Positions 33,990-46,962 of a stretch of 64,000 nt of DNA are shown here, in pieces (within the stretch, counting starts at the first letter, position 1; each line of letters starts with the position of its first letter). This DNA is from Cylicocyclus nassatus (lineage: Eukaryota > Nematoda > Chromadorea > Rhabditida > Strongylidae). The DNA is taken from the NCBI GenBank assembly GCA_958299035.1, contig CATQJL010000316.1, forward strand, positions 45,071,585 to 45,135,584, written 5' to 3'. A program made the translations under genes and the position numbers. Under the pieces are notes generated by a model. It was not told the origin of the DNA. It was given only the letters and a program-made list of their open reading frames with translations, and ran no database searches.

Positions 33990-34660
33990 CACTACGGACG
34001 TCATGGAGGAGGCAGCAAAGGCTTACCGCATTTGCTTCTGGAAGTGCCTGGGGAGCTCCAGATTCCTCGCGCCTCTAATCACTTTTCGCACCTCTGATTA
34101 CTTTACAAGCTAGAGGATTGAATGGAAATCTTTTTGAAGAGTATCTCAGTCTAGATCAATTTGAGAATCTTGCAATTTCTTTCAATCTCAGCTATAATCG
34201 TTTTCAGCCTATTTAAATGATAGGTTCAGAACATTTTACTCCAAAATTCTTAACAGAGGGAAATGATTCTGCCGCAGAATAAAGGACGAGTACATTTAGT
34301 CTTCAAAGTCCTTGTCTTCGATCGGAATAACTGAGAAAGATTTACTGTTGGGATTGAGATTCACAATTGAGATTCTGTTTTGAAGATGGACTAGACCAAT
34401 TCATACCTTCAAATCATTTGACGTTGAATGGCTATCTATGAGTCCTTTTTGAACTTGTTATTTTATTTGCTATAAATTCAAAACAAAAAAGCTATCTTAA
34501 ACTTGCCACGCTTGAAATCAACGATCAATTTGGCATAGGTCATATCAAGTAATTAGAAGTGCGAAGAAGTAATTAGAGGCGCGAGAAAGTCTGAAGTTCT
34601 CCAGGTGGAAGAGCAGAAGCGGCTTGCCTTTGCTGCCTCCTGCCCGACCGCCCCTTACTT
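33990..34660. mobile_element. Foldback element, about 650 bp
   Basis: The arm 34008-34110 (GGAGGCAGCAAAGGC, CGCGCCTCTAAT.ACTT, CGCAC.TCT.ATTACTT) is mirrored by about 34545-34640. Between them lie some 430 bp of AT-rich sequence. Outer ends are not well defined. Confidence 0.65.
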
Positions 34661-37600
34661 CATACTTCACTTAAAATGAGAATTTGTAAATTTCCTGCCG
34701 AGTTGCTCTACAATTTTCAAAAATGTGGGAATATAGAAAGAGAAATTAGTTGCGCTCAGTATATGTGTGAGGAAAATTCGAGAAGAGAGCTTGAGCAATT
34801 CCAGTAATTGCAAAACACTGCGAGTTCGCGCCCATCTGGAAAGTGCAGGAAATGCTAGATACCAAGAATCGCTCGCTGCCATGCTGACGGTTCCTGAATG
34901 ACAAAAACAATAACAAACCGCGTTCTCAGGAAACTCTTCTCAACGGAGAAACAAGCGCTGAAGGGTTCTTCTAAGTTTCACGAACTCTGTAATCAAGATT
35001 CTATTTTTGAAAGAGGGGACCATATAGCCATGGGTGCAGATTGATTTCGCAAAAAAAGGCAGGCTTACTGTTTAACAAAGCATGGAAAGGTTATCAATAT
35101 CTCGCTGCGTAAATATAGGTTTCTTCCGTTGAAATTTCAGAAACTGTGAGGTAGTTTAAGTTTTGCATCAAATAAAGAATTTATTTGAAATTTATCAAAT
35201 GAACTAATTATAGTATACAATATACTCTTCGTTATGTTTAATGAGTGGGGTAGTTCATGACCAAAATAGGATTGATTGATTTGAAACACACTTATAGAAA
35301 TAGATTTAAAAAAACTCTAAAATTCTTCAGTATTTCTATGAACATCGGATCACCAGATTGAAAAATTATGTTTTAAAATGATTGAAAAATAATAAAATTA
35401 GGATTCAAAAGCGTAGGATATGAGGACACTATTGTTTATGTCTGTTTGGACCATTTACCATTTTTGACAGCCCAATGAAAAAATTGGTCGAATGTTATGT
35501 GATAGTTTGTATCGCCGCCATAAGCTAACAACGAATTTCGCTCCTAGCACCACTAAAATGGGCATGATTGAGTTCTTCGAAACTTTTTAAATGAACGAAT
35601 TTGATAAAAAGCTCTGGTGTAAAATTTGCGTACCAACTCAGTAGACCGAGGGTAAGTGGATGGACGATCGATCAATTTGCGCATGAGCTGTAAGACCGTT
35701 TCTTATGAGCGAAAAATTAGCCTTGGGCATTAGGGCTACAACGGGTTAATTAGATGTGCTTAGTGGCACCAACAAAACCTCGTCACATCATCGTTGCAAA
35801 AACTGTTCGCATGACATCATTCAAAAAAAAACACGAGAAAACGGACACCATGATCGCTTCTCAAAATGTCCTTTTATTAGTGATATTCATTTTAATACAA
35901 TCGAGTGGCTATGAACTGATTGTTGATTTTGATTGGAATTTCGACTCATTGTCATTTATGTGACTACAGATGCTAAGATAGTCAAAAATGCTTACCTCCT
36001 CATCTTAGCTAGTTCTCCACATACACAATTTCTAAGTTCGTTATCATCGAAGTGGAAAAGCACTTGTTATAGGGTCATGTTTTGCATAAGACTAATAAGC
36101 CAGCAGTTTATAAGGTAACTGCTGCCTAATCGACATCAAGTGAAGATTTTACAAGAGATAGTACCTGTTTGATGGGAACCTAAAAAGTGAAAGTTGTTCA
36201 GTGTAGACAAACATTTTACAAAAACTGGATACATGGTGAGAGTTATGCAAAAATTGTAGAGAGATTAATTACGGTTCGGTGCAAGGTTCTCAAGCTCGAT
36301 AAAAATTTATACATATCACAAGAGTTTTCTCTGAAGGCCCCACGCCTCACTTAGAAACAAGTACAGCCTATCTCAATCGGGATTAGGCCGAAGCATCTCT
36401 CGCTTGTAAAGTGACGCGTTCGCTTCGCAGTAAGCTTTGCGAGCGCTCAGCGGGCATTTTTTATTTAGAAGTCCAAGAAAATAAGGAGACGCATTCATTG
36501 TTTTTCAACGCGGTACGATACACTTTGCGATGCGGCGCGTACCGCACGACGCGAACGCCCTCCATTCCAATTTCAAGTCGAACTGGATTGAAACAAACTG
36601 TACCCTTCTATGGGAAAAAAATTCCTCACCGTCATTCCAGTATCAGTAGCAACGGGTAGTGATGCAGTGTTATACAGATATACAACAACAGCTGAAGGAG
36701 AAGTTTTTTTTTGTATTTTTGGATGATTATTCTCTCATCCATAAAAAGATGAAGTTGTAAACGTATTTGTTTCAGTGTGAAATACTTCGTTGTTTTCGAA
36801 GCTTTACTTTACATACACTAAGAGAACGATTAGATATTTCGCCTAGCTGAAATATATTTTTGCACTTGCTATGTTTGTCAACATTTGCATGATTAACCTT
36901 TACAACTGATAAGTCAGAAAGGATTATTTGATTACGACACCTATTCAAAACACAGACTGCGCAATTCTCTGGTTCCCCAAGACACATTTAAAATTGAACA
37001 CCACCCTTACCCCTGATGAATTGAGCAAACGAATTATCTATTTGAGAAGGTCATGCAATAGAAAGACTAATTATCAATCAAGGAACGAAATTCGAATATA
37101 GAATTTTTTCCGTCAAAAGTACATATTCTTCAATGAAAATCGAGGTGTTATGGTTAAAGATGACGCGAAAATCCCCTCACTTTGATGCTGTTTTTGCAGA
37201 AAACACCAGACTAGTTTTGGCACATATGAGAAATATCACAGGGAGTGTGATGCAAGAAGAGGCGGTAAGGGTCGAATGGACTGAGGGAAGGATTGAGAGG
37301 AGATGAATTAGATACGAAAAAGTACTACTTTGTAAAATGCAAGCTCCCCTTACGTTTATGGGAATTTTCTGGGAGCGAATTGCTTACAAACTTGGGTGTT
37401 TTTGCCTAATGGATGCAAGAGTACGTTCTGTAATTACATCTGCACCATTTTGTTATTGCGTATTGCACTATTCGGATCCAATAACGAGTTGCTCTTGCAT
37501 ATAACCCGTTTACGCTACCAAAAGGAAATGAGGTTTTCCCAAAATAATCGGACTATTTTAAAGGTGTGTCCAGCCGATAGGCTTACATGGTTATCATTTC

Positions 37601-39005
37601 AGACTTCCCCGTGGCCTTCTGAATGAAATGTAGAAAAGTCTGACCTCAAAAATGCTTTCTAAAGGACTTTTTGCATGGTCGCATCAATCGCATCAGTGCC
37701 GTCTCTGGACAGAAGCAGAAACGACCATAGTATGCATTATCATTGAGTTTGTAGCGTTAGAAAACATTTTAAAATTTGCGAAAAGCTTGTCATAGGCGAG
37801 GGGCGTCTAAAGGTGTCATGGGTTAGTAGCCCATTATCATTGAAGACCATCTAGGTGGGGCAGACCGGTAGTGAAATAACTCCCCATTAAAAGCTATCTC
37901 GGCGGACTACTGATCCTCAAATGCACACGATAACATTACGAAAAGGACCAGTCGTCCGAAGGCGGCTTAAAACACCGAAGTTATTCCTCTACAGGCCAAT
38001 ATAGATCCAATTTAGGGTTTGTTTGTAGACCACATCTTGCTTTGATCAAGGTACTGGCTTTAGGTCACTAACAAAAAACTATATACATGCGAAAGCCGCA
38101 TTATACTTTGGTCTTGTAAAAGGTTTTCTCAGACATCCCAAGTTTTTTGCTTGTTATATCTAGCCCTTCCAGATAAAGGACGCAAAAAGCATGACCTTAA
38201 ATATGAGCAATCTAAGTTTGTCACTTCATGAGCTAATGTGATGAGAAGCCTTCTTTCAATCGACAATTATTTTTCTCAACTCTTTTTCTGTCAAAAGTAA
38301 TGTGTAAACCATACCAGCAAAAAGAATTATTCGCTTGGACAAAAGCAAGAAACGTCTTGTAACAGTTCATCATTTGATTGCTAAATAAATCTTGGAATTT
38401 GAGGAATATGTTAGATTGACAAATCCGGAAGAGACTGAGCATGAAGTCTGCTTAACTTTAACTTTTTTTCAACTTTTATAATGAGAAAGAAAACTTGACA
38501 TCTCTGTGTAAGGATATGGTGGACTGCATTCACGCTGTTCAATATGCAGAACAGTGGCAGAACCAGTTTGTAAAATTCATAGAGATGTTCTTTTGTTATT
38601 TTTCTACAATAAATAAGGAAGCAGCTTTCCAAGCAATGACTCACGAGGTGTCGATTCGTGAGGATTTAAATTACGGCTAAATAAGCAGTATCTTGAGTTC
38701 ATCAGTCTCTTTTGATGCGTAGTAGATTAGATTACTGCGCTTTGGTCAAAAATATCACATTTCGCCTTCACTCTCTTGATTTCCAAGCAATGCCTTGACT
38801 GAAGCTTATGAATTGCCTACAATCAAGCTGATCACATTGGTTTCGCTAATAATGAAAAATGCAGCATTCTTATTTTGTCACCTGGATTGTGGTCGGCAAC
38901 ATTGACCCCTTTCACTGCCTCGGTCTAACTTTCACTGCAAAAATTTTTTTTTAGGCATTTGATAAACATGTTCGTTGTTCCATTGCCGGGGTGAAGTTAT
39001 TGTGA

Positions 39006-39010
<5 letters not shown>

Positions 39011-39098
<88 letters not shown>
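39011..39098. repeat. (AG)n microsatellite
   Basis: About 88 bp of nearly pure AG dinucleotide repeat with only a few interruptions (GGGAGGG, AAAG). Unit 2 has no matching run, so it expanded after duplication or was lost there. Confidence 0.95.
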
Positions 39099-39100
<2 letters not shown>

Positions 39101-41330
39101 CACGATGCCCATTCACATCCCAAACGTTTCCATTTATATGCAACAAACTGATGCTTTAGATTAGTAAAAAAGACTAGTTCAGTAAGAAAACGTTCGCGAA
39201 AGTGGCTCCACAGCCGCTATATGTAAATTTTGAAGTGAAAAGCCTGTAAAAAATTTAAGCATAACTAAAAGTTACTTAGAGGGTTAGCTAATGCTGCACT
39301 ACAACATTCGGCAATATATCTGATACCCTTATTTTAGGTGTTGCACTACTTGCAACGCTACCTCTCATTAGCGATTTCTGAACCAAAAATCTAAAGATGT
39401 ATTGGGTAGAGGACTATACGTAGCCGATAGGCTCTTCCCCTCGCGGACAGCTGGCACAACTGTGTAAGGCTTGTGATGTGTGGAGCTGAGTGTTTTGTCG
39501 CAGATGTCCACGTAGAACCACCTCTGTCATGACTTTCGCGATCATGATATCAATGAATGAAAACACGGACTGCGTGCCTCATCATAGTTTATAAACATTA
39601 CGGCTTATCTGTGAATTATGTTTTGAGATAGCCGCAGGGCTCTTAAGGGGGTGCCGGGAGTTCAAAGGGGACGATAAGGCCTATCCCGACGAGGAGCCCG
39701 AAGGTAATCTTCTCAGGCAACTTATGTTCTCTGGTTCTTGTAATCTCTTTTTTACATTGTGTGAGCAATAAAGCATATTCGAGACATTCGTGTACTACAA
39801 ATCTACATCGTGCCGCTTCGCGGTACGAACAACCTCCTTTCGGGACATATAGTCCTCCACTCAGATGTATTCAATCTGTGAAACTGAACATGGCAATTTT
39901 CCCCGACAATCATCGAAACAGAGTCAAACAAGGGCTGTTTTAGTTCATTACGACGTTTCAAATTTCGAAACGGACAGCTCATCAGTATACTGAATTTCTT
40001 TAGAAACAATCACCTCTAGAAGACTGAATATTGATATTGATACCACTTTCTCACAAATTTATTCATTGCGAGAGAAGAATCTTTCGAAATCCGCATTTCC
40101 TAGAGTGAGGGTTTTACGCGATAAACATCGGGAAGACGGGATTTTATTCGCTTTACGATCTTATTCTCTCTTCATCCTCATAAATTCAGTTAGAATTCTC
40201 TTCGCAACTCGATTAAAAATGCGAATCAAATAAAAAAAACATTGAGCTCGAATCGAAAGAAACAACAAGGTGCTCGGAGTAAGCAATCGCTTTCATTTCC
40301 TACTTTAATAGTGAACAATGGATCGGGAAAAAACTTGGTTACAAACGAATATATAGAGTTCAACTGTAGAAAGGCAATAGGCGCAACTGATACCGAAGTA
40401 ATAGAAAACTGATCTAATCAGAATATGTCTGGAATAACGTCATACCCGACTAGACTCGAAAACTCTTTTCTTTATATCGACATAGATTGAATGAAATAAT
40501 AGAAGAGGGAGGTGAGGTTATTAATGCTCCACACTATTTGGAACAATCTCATATCTTTAGTAATGGGTTTTAATAGAAGTAAACATAGACACGGAAGCTA
40601 CGAGAAATGTTGTTCTAAAACAGCGGGAATACCGGATGCAAAAGTCAGTAATGTTTTCCGCGATAAAATGCATTCCGGAAGCTTCAAGAGCTGCTTTTGG
40701 CAATGACGAGAAAAACAAGGCAACAAATTTTAACGGAAAGGAATTGAAACATGTAAAGTAATTAGCCATTTCTCAAGTCGTTTTCAGTTTTTATTTCTTG
40801 GCTCGTAAATCTTCTGTCGCTTGAGAACGAGGGAAACCGATATAGCTTAAAATGTCCAAAGTGGATTTCAACAAAGCTCGAAAACGGTGAGTAGACAACC
40901 ACAGCAGGAATCCTACGTAGAGGTGAGACCCCCCCCCCTCCCCCTCCCACCTGCTTTCTCCTTTCCGGCGACTGTTACTTTTTATATTGGAGAGCACAGC
41001 TAAATTTACCGGCCAAAAACACATAATGAAAATTACTATAGCAATTTGTTTAGGCAAAGGAAGCATACATCAATTACTTTCTTTCCTGTAACCTAAACAT
41101 GTTCACGAATGCATGACAGATGACTCAATCAATGGTTGCATGAATATGGATATCAGTTTTGGTAAATTCAAAGAGAATTTGTAAAATCATTGACAATTGC
41201 ATGGTAGCCTTGAGTTTACTAGTAATGGGACAGCAAGAGCATTTGCGGCTACTGCCTAAAGCGATGCGGCGGATGTGTCGCCATTATTGGATACTAATAA
41301 AATGCAGACAAGTGAATGATAGGTCTGATA

Positions 41331-42836
41331 GATAGGTCTTGCTGAAGTTAACCAGAATATCGCAATAGACACGCAAGAATAATTATCTGTAACTCAGTTC
41401 ACAATTGTGTGAGAAGAGAATCACGTTACCATGCCCGTAAACCCTTGGCATTTCAATTTCGGCACATAAATTTGATGGAACCACGACCGAATGTTCGCTC
41501 AGTTGGGAGAGAGAGCATTCTTCCTCCTTTATCTCTCCCTGCTTTTGTATTTCCCTTGATTCATAAAACCCTCTTTGTAAACAGACGCAGCCATGGAAGA
41601 TATTGTCTCATGTGGGATGCTTATTCAAGTACACATTCCTGGCGAAAGCAAACGTACAAAAAGTTCTTATTAGTCAAAGCACTCACCTCATTAGTACCGC
41701 ATTCAGATAGTTTAAAAGTCGAAAATTGCTATATTAGGATGATTATATTCTTTGATTTTCGTAGTCAAGGTCTCTGCTGTGTTTTTGATGTCGGACGTTT
41801 TTTGGAGTAGACAAGTCATGGGAATTTGAAGCAACCTCAATTATATGTAAGGGGTGATCTGCCCCATAGATTAGGATTACTTTATGGAAACAGCAACAAT
41901 TTACAATTTCTTTGTCAGTAGTAGATTATTCTCTGTATTCCGCTTTCGTGATCATTTGACATTTAAACACGGCTATAGAAAGAGTTACACTATTTTGCGC
42001 AAGATTTCTCATTCATAAATAATTCGCAAAGGTAAGGATGGTCAACTATATAGCACGCTAAAATGATAGATGAAAAGTGCAGGATTCCTCATGGATTTTA
42101 CGTAAGCACTTTGAACAAAAAAATTGCTATGTTAAGAGTGGCCTACACGGATTCTTCGAGAAGCAAGATTTCTTGCGCGATTCATGCACACTCGCGAATT
42201 CGAAATGGAGTTTTCATGAACTTTTTGTGATGATGATAGTCGAAATTGTTGCGTAAAGGAAAACTGGAAAAGAGATTTTTTTGCAAATGTGGAGGCTGAC
42301 CATCTTTACAGTAACCAAGATTAATTGATTTTTGGGATAAAAAGTAAGTTGGAGGGAAGCAACGCACAAATGGAAATGCATAACACCAAAGAAGCTTTCA
42401 GCAAAGCATGCTATTAAGTTCAATAGTACATCGGAACAGCTTTTTACAACTGAAGGGTACACAATAAAAGCTTTACACTCGAAGGGAAAAAGTTTTACTA
42501 CCTTTACCGTTTCTCCTTCATTTTAAAGTATCCGGAGAGCTGTCACTTTTGGTATCATATGTCACACACGAGTCTTAACTTTGCATCTTTGAAATCAAGG
42601 GTGTCTTGCATTACCAAAAAGTTCAGACAGCAGACTATATTTTGTTAGCACGGTTGCTCACAAAACTCCTTCAAAAATCAAAGAGATTTTTATAATAAAA
42701 GATTTCTCAAAAGATAGAAAGAAAAACGGAGGCAAAGTAACATTGAAAATTGCCTTCATATTCACAGTAACTTACGCTCGTGACTGTCTATATAATCACA
42801 GTAATAGATAGTGCTGTATTCCCCCTCTCATATGTA
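41331..42836. other. Gap between tandem unit 1 and the retrotransposon
   Basis: A 133-codon plus-strand frame (41409-41810) has no recognisable motif. I found no clear match to the other units here. Confidence 0.4.
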
Positions 42837-42864
42837 TATTTATTTATTTATTTATTTATTTATT
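42837..42864. repeat. (TATT)7 tail of the retrotransposon
   Basis: Seven tandem TATT units form the 3' tail (AATA on the element's sense strand), typical of the microsatellite-like termini of CR1-type elements. Confidence 0.85.
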
Positions 42865-43294
42865 CATGCACATGACGTGCGCTACAATCATCATCATGAG
42901 TTAGCGGATCAACTCAACTAAACTGTTAGTAACATTAACAAACACTGACGCTAATCTACCGAATAGGAAGTGTTGATTGTAATCATAGGCAGCTTTTCCT
43001 CTAATAGATCAGAGTACTGAGTGTGGAGTAGCATATTAGCTATGTGATAGTGCACACCAGTCGGCAGAGTGTACATCGGTGCGCCCTAACACCGGAAGGC
43101 ATGCCTGGAACCTTCGGATTGACAGGTATACCGACTGAAACCCTGTCGAACCAGGCTTACCGACATAATTAAACTCTGGGCATTAAGAAAAAACTAAAGA
43201 TATGCTAACTATTTCCCAGTGCAAGCTGATCAAGAAAGGAGAAAACCAAAGCGCCTAAAAAATATCGGTAGAAATGCATCTTGCCAAAAGGAAT

Positions 43295-46112
43295 TCAATC
43301 TAAATCTTCTATTCCAAGCAAGTCAAAAATATCGTTGTTAACCAGAAATTGTTTGAATTTGACCGTATACTGACAGAGAGCATCGACAGGAAGACGATTG
43401 ATTAGTCGTGATACACGGCTAGCAAACGAATTCTGTATCAGTTGTTTACGCCATCCCTTGCATCTACAAGTAAAAACGTTAAAACTTGATCTCCGGTTAG
43501 GGGAAGGACGCAGCGTCCAGAAATCGGAGAGTTTTAAACGCACCTCCTGCCGTATAATTTTATGAGCTAATAGTATATCAGCCAGAATACGTCTGTGATA
43601 CAGAGTTTTGAGGCCAAGAATGGACAACCTATGTTTGTAATGAGGAAGAGCTTGAGGGTACTCCTTGTTTGGGAACAAGCGGTAGAATAAGATTCTAGTG
43701 AATGTACGTTGTACTTTCTCGAGTTTAATGATGTTTTTTTTTGGAACTAGGGTTCCAAACTGGACTACAGTACTCCAGAATGGGTAGAATGTACGCTTTA
43801 TACAGTCTCACCCAGACTGATTTGTCAAAAGATTGAACATTCCTAAACAAGGAGTACATGGTACGCGTAGCCTTAGCAACTACTGTATCAATGTGGGCCG
43901 AGTATCCATAAGGAGATTCTATTATGATGCCTAAATCCCGAACCTCTTGTTGATTTTTCAAGGGGAGTCCGTAGTCAAATTCAGCAGTCCTCTTTCCTAA
44001 TCTCAGTATTTGGCACTTCGCTAAGTTCACTCTCAACCCCCAACTCTCACACCAACTTAGCATTCGATGCACAGATAGCTTCAATTTTTCAAATACTTCC
44101 CGCTCATCTGCTTCATAACAAGCATAAATTTTCAAATCGTCAGCATACGCTGCCACACTGATCCGAGTATCAGATTTCAGCAGCTTAGGCAGTTCCATAG
44201 TGTATATATTGAAGAGCAGCGGAGACAGGGCACTACCCTGAGGTACACCCGAGGGGGCACACATTTCCGAGGATCTACGTCCCTGGAAAAAGACAGAAAA
44301 ACACCGATTCGAAAGATAAGATTCAAACCAGGCCAAAAGGTTTTCTCTAATACCAATACTTGCGAGTTTAGCCAAAAGACCCAAGTGATTAACAGAATCA
44401 AAGGCTTTAGTCAGATCGAAATATATGACTTCAACAGATTTACCGTTGCTTAGCGCATTGATCCAATCTTGGCAGCATCTCACTAGTTGAGTAGTCGTAG
44501 AAGATCCAGGGATAAATCCGTGCTGCTCATCCGGAAAGTAATTTAATTTCATGCACCAATTTAAAATCAAGGGAGCAAGAATTCTTTCCATTATCTTACA
44601 TGGAGTTGGTAAAATACTGATGGGTCTGAATTCTGAAACTCTGGTTGCGCTAGTACGTTTGGGTATAGGGACGACCACAGCCTTTTTCCATAATCTTGGT
44701 ACTGCGCCTGTCATAAGGGAGATGTTGAATATATGCGCTAGAGGAGCACTAAGTGCTCTGGCACAGTTTTTATAGAAAAAGGCTGGTATATTTTCTGACG
44801 TCAGAGACAGTGATGCCTTGGTAGTCTTCAGTAATTTATACACCGCCTCATGTGTAATCACAGGAATAACTAAAGTTTCCTCAGTTTGTGATTCCAGTGC
44901 AGAATGTTCTAATCTAGTTTCAGTAAAGGACTTAACAAAAAAATTGGCGAAAGCTTCTGTTTTATCAGAATTCGAGAGAAGAACTTGATCATTTTCATCT
45001 TTGAGAGTAGATGCAATTCTTGAAGAAGCTACTCGGCGTTTAATAAAGCCAAAAAGCTCTCGCATGTTGAACGCTGTCATTTTGCGCTGCTTATAATTCA
45101 AAAAACGACGCAAATGACGGGTCAAGTTATGACACACTAGTTTATATTGAACACATCGCAGTGGCCGTGTAGTTTCATGAAAAAGCCGTTTCTTTTGCTC
45201 TAGAAGATTCTGTATGTGTCTAGGATATGCGGGTTTATCATCTTTATCCTTTCTAAAGGGAACGTAGGATTCAATCAGTTCAGATAATAGTGCTACAAAA
45301 CGAGAATAAACATCATCAATATCAGAATAGTTTTCAAACAATTGAAACCAATCAACAGACATGAGCTGAGCATTTATCTCCCCAAAGTTTGCAGCTTTGA
45401 AATCGCGAATGTGGTCATCCGACTTAAGTGTGCATGATCTATCAATAGAAAATTCAACCATCGCATGGTCTGAAAAACCAAGCGGGGGAGTAGTGCCAAC
45501 AAAGTTCACAGTGTCAGATGACGTCAGAATGATGTCCAATATCGATCCTTCCCTAGTGGGGGTGTTCACAAGCTGGGTCATCTCAAGAGAATAAAAAAGC
45601 TCGATATATCGCTTAGAAGAAAGCAACCTAGCCTTTCTATCACTCCAGGTCACATCGGTCAAGTTGAAATCGCCCAAAATTGTAGTTTTATAGGTATTGG
45701 CAGCAAGATTAGACAGCAGGGCTGTCAAATCATCATCTTCAATACGAGATATATTGGGTGGGCGATAGATCAAGATGAAGCGGTGTTTCTCGAAATGGTA
45801 GAGATATGCATCAAATGCTAATACATCGGCTGAGGGTGAGGAGTCAATAGAAATGTTCTCATACAATATTTCATCATGTATCAATACACATACACCTCCC
45901 CCTTTTCTTCCTATCCGATCTTTTCTTACAATAGAATACGGTAACTCGGAAATAATTTCATTATCGGAGATCTTTGGAGTTAGCCACGTTTCAGTAACAA
46001 AAACCAAAAGGGGTTTCTTGGTCGAAAGCAAATGATGGAATTCTAGCAGCTTATTTGAAAGACTTCTACTATTGAACAATAAACAAGAAGATTTCCACTG
46101 ACCCGGATCATT
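43295..46112 (-). CDS. Retrotransposon ORF2: endonuclease and reverse transcriptase, one frameshift
   Basis: ORF2 would nick target DNA and copy the element's RNA into it. The endonuclease has FVTETWL, GGGVCVL, ILGDFNLTDVTW and FSDHAMVEF. The reverse transcriptase has PDEQHGFIPGSSTTTQL, YFDLTKAFDSVNH, GVPQGSALSPLLFNIY and the catalytic YADD at 44137-44148 (about residue 644 counted from 46079). The frame stops at 43725-43727 just after an A8 run on the sense strand (about 43733-43741). The expected C-terminal continuation is open in another frame down to 43295, so one extra A is the simplest break. No ATG precedes the endonuclease. The frame is open upstream through CLLFNSRSLSNK and overlaps the end of ORF1, which suggests re-initiation or frameshifting. 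Confidence 0.88.
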
Positions 46113-46114
46113 AC

Positions 46115-46792
46115 TTAGTTTTTTGCACGCGCAAATTTTATAATAGGGATATCGGCCGCTTTTACAAGTTCATCCCTATAAACTACGTATACCTTTTCAC
46201 CGTTGTACTGTCCAGAATTGATTTCGTGTGCTCGCTTTCTGAGCTCCTGATCTCGCGATCGTTCCTCCCGGGTCATCGATTTTCTGATGAAAACATGTTC
46301 AAAATCCGGGAGAGAACGGAGCCTGTGAGCATGACTCAATGCTTGCCAGACGAAGCGCACAGAGGGTAAGACACACTTGATCACTCTCGTTTTCCCTTCA
46401 ATGAAGGGCCCCATACGATATATTTCGACGGGGCGCGCCTCCACCTGAAGGGCGTCCAAGATTTTCGTGACAGCACCTTCAGTGAAAACTGCCCTTTTAG
46501 AGGGCTCAAGCTCAGGGTCGGCTTCACGCACCCCAAAAATGACAAGGGATCTCTCCCTTTTTTCAGTCTCCACGATAGTTCGTGGATCAGGTGTCAAAAT
46601 TTGGATCAATTGATCCAATAAAGGGAGAGCCTCTGGGGCCTTGTCAGATAGGACTGCATAAAGCCGACCAATTACCTCTTCTTTACCGATGGGCGACGAC
46701 GGGAGGGTAGCTTGAGAATAGTCAGCAGTAATAACGGGCTGGGACTGGGAAACTTTCTTGGAAGTCTTCGATTTAGTCCTAGTGGCAGGCAT
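46115..46792 (-). CDS. Retrotransposon ORF1: RNA-binding-type chaperone protein
   Basis: A 225-aa product that would coat the element RNA. The start MPATRTKSK is chosen because upstream in-frame codons read the 43-bp 5' UTR repeats. The N-terminal 25 residues are basic and Ser/Thr-rich. A segment from about residue 80 has RERSLVIFGVREADPE and VEIYRMGPFIEGKTRVIKC. Then follow a HVFIRKSMTREERSRDQELR motif and a basic C-terminus ending RAKN. This layout resembles the ORF1 proteins of nematode CR1-type elements, with an RRM-like fold. The stop TAA at 46115-46117 lies just ahead of ORF2. The RNA-chaperone role is inferred from family knowledge. Confidence 0.75.
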   Translation of the reverse strand: MPATRTKSKTSKKVSQSQPVITADYSQATLPSSPIGKEEVIGRLYAVLSDKAPEALPLLDQLIQILTPDPRTIVETEKRERSLVIFGVREADPELEPSKRAVFTEGAVTKILDALQVEARPVEIYRMGPFIEGKTRVIKCVLPSVRFVWQALSHAHRLRSLPDFEHVFIRKSMTREERSRDQELRKRAHEINSGQYNGEKVYVVYRDELVKAADIPIIKFARAKN

Positions 46793-46877
46793 TGTCGAGA
46801 GAGACAGTTGAGACCGACCGCACGACACGAAGGTACAGAGTCCAATCACTATATGCCAAATATGACCGAAAAAAAAA

Positions 46878-46962
46878 CAAATATGACCAAATATGACCTT
46901 CACCGAAGTTGAATTTCTGCCAAATATGACCAAATATGACCTTCACCGAAGTTGAATTTCAC
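46878..46962 (-). promoter_or_regulatory. 43-bp tandem monomers at the retrotransposon 5' end
   Basis: Two almost identical 43-bp units (46878-46920 and 46921-46962) each contain doubled CAAATATGAC and CTTCACCGAAGTTGAATTTC. A partial third copy reaches into 46855-46867. Tandem 5' monomers serve as internal promoters in some non-LTR elements; that role is inferred here. Confidence 0.7.

Larger units (their letters stand above)
31590..41330. repeat. Diverged tandem unit 1
   Basis: Collinear similarity to unit 2 and unit 3 is visible in blocks. 31590-32115 matches 50212-50650 (AACAGTGAA.TGAGTAA and CACATAGCAGAAAATCAGATT shared). 33085-33690 matches 61545-62310. 35700-36250 matches 51300-52000 (CTTATGAGCGAAAAATTAGC shared). 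36660-38240 matches 52150-53650. 40290-41330 matches 55700-57215. The unit holds at least three younger insertions (32121-32597, 32665-33080, about 33990-34660) and a GA microsatellite. No gene was recognised. It begins just upstream of receptor exon 1. Confidence 0.75.
42837..46962 (-). mobile_element. Nearly intact CR1-type non-LTR retrotransposon
   Basis: Read on the minus strand it has, in order: a 5' UTR with a 43-bp tandem repeat, ORF1, ORF2 (endonuclease plus reverse transcriptase), a 3' UTR of about 430 bp, and a tail of seven AATA units (42837-42864). The absence of LTRs, the APE-type endonuclease and the simple-repeat tail fit CR1-like elements. It is much better preserved than the other retroelement remnants. 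It lies exactly between tandem units 1 and 2. I saw no clear target duplication. Confidence 0.88.

Noticed and set aside
41409..41810. 133-codon plus-strand frame
   Set aside because: No motif, no splice context and no conservation in the other tandem units; long frames of this size arise by chance.
46793..46933. N-terminal extension of ORF1 from an upstream ATG
   Set aside because: It translates the 43-bp 5' UTR repeats; the ATG at 46792 gives a normal basic ORF1 start.
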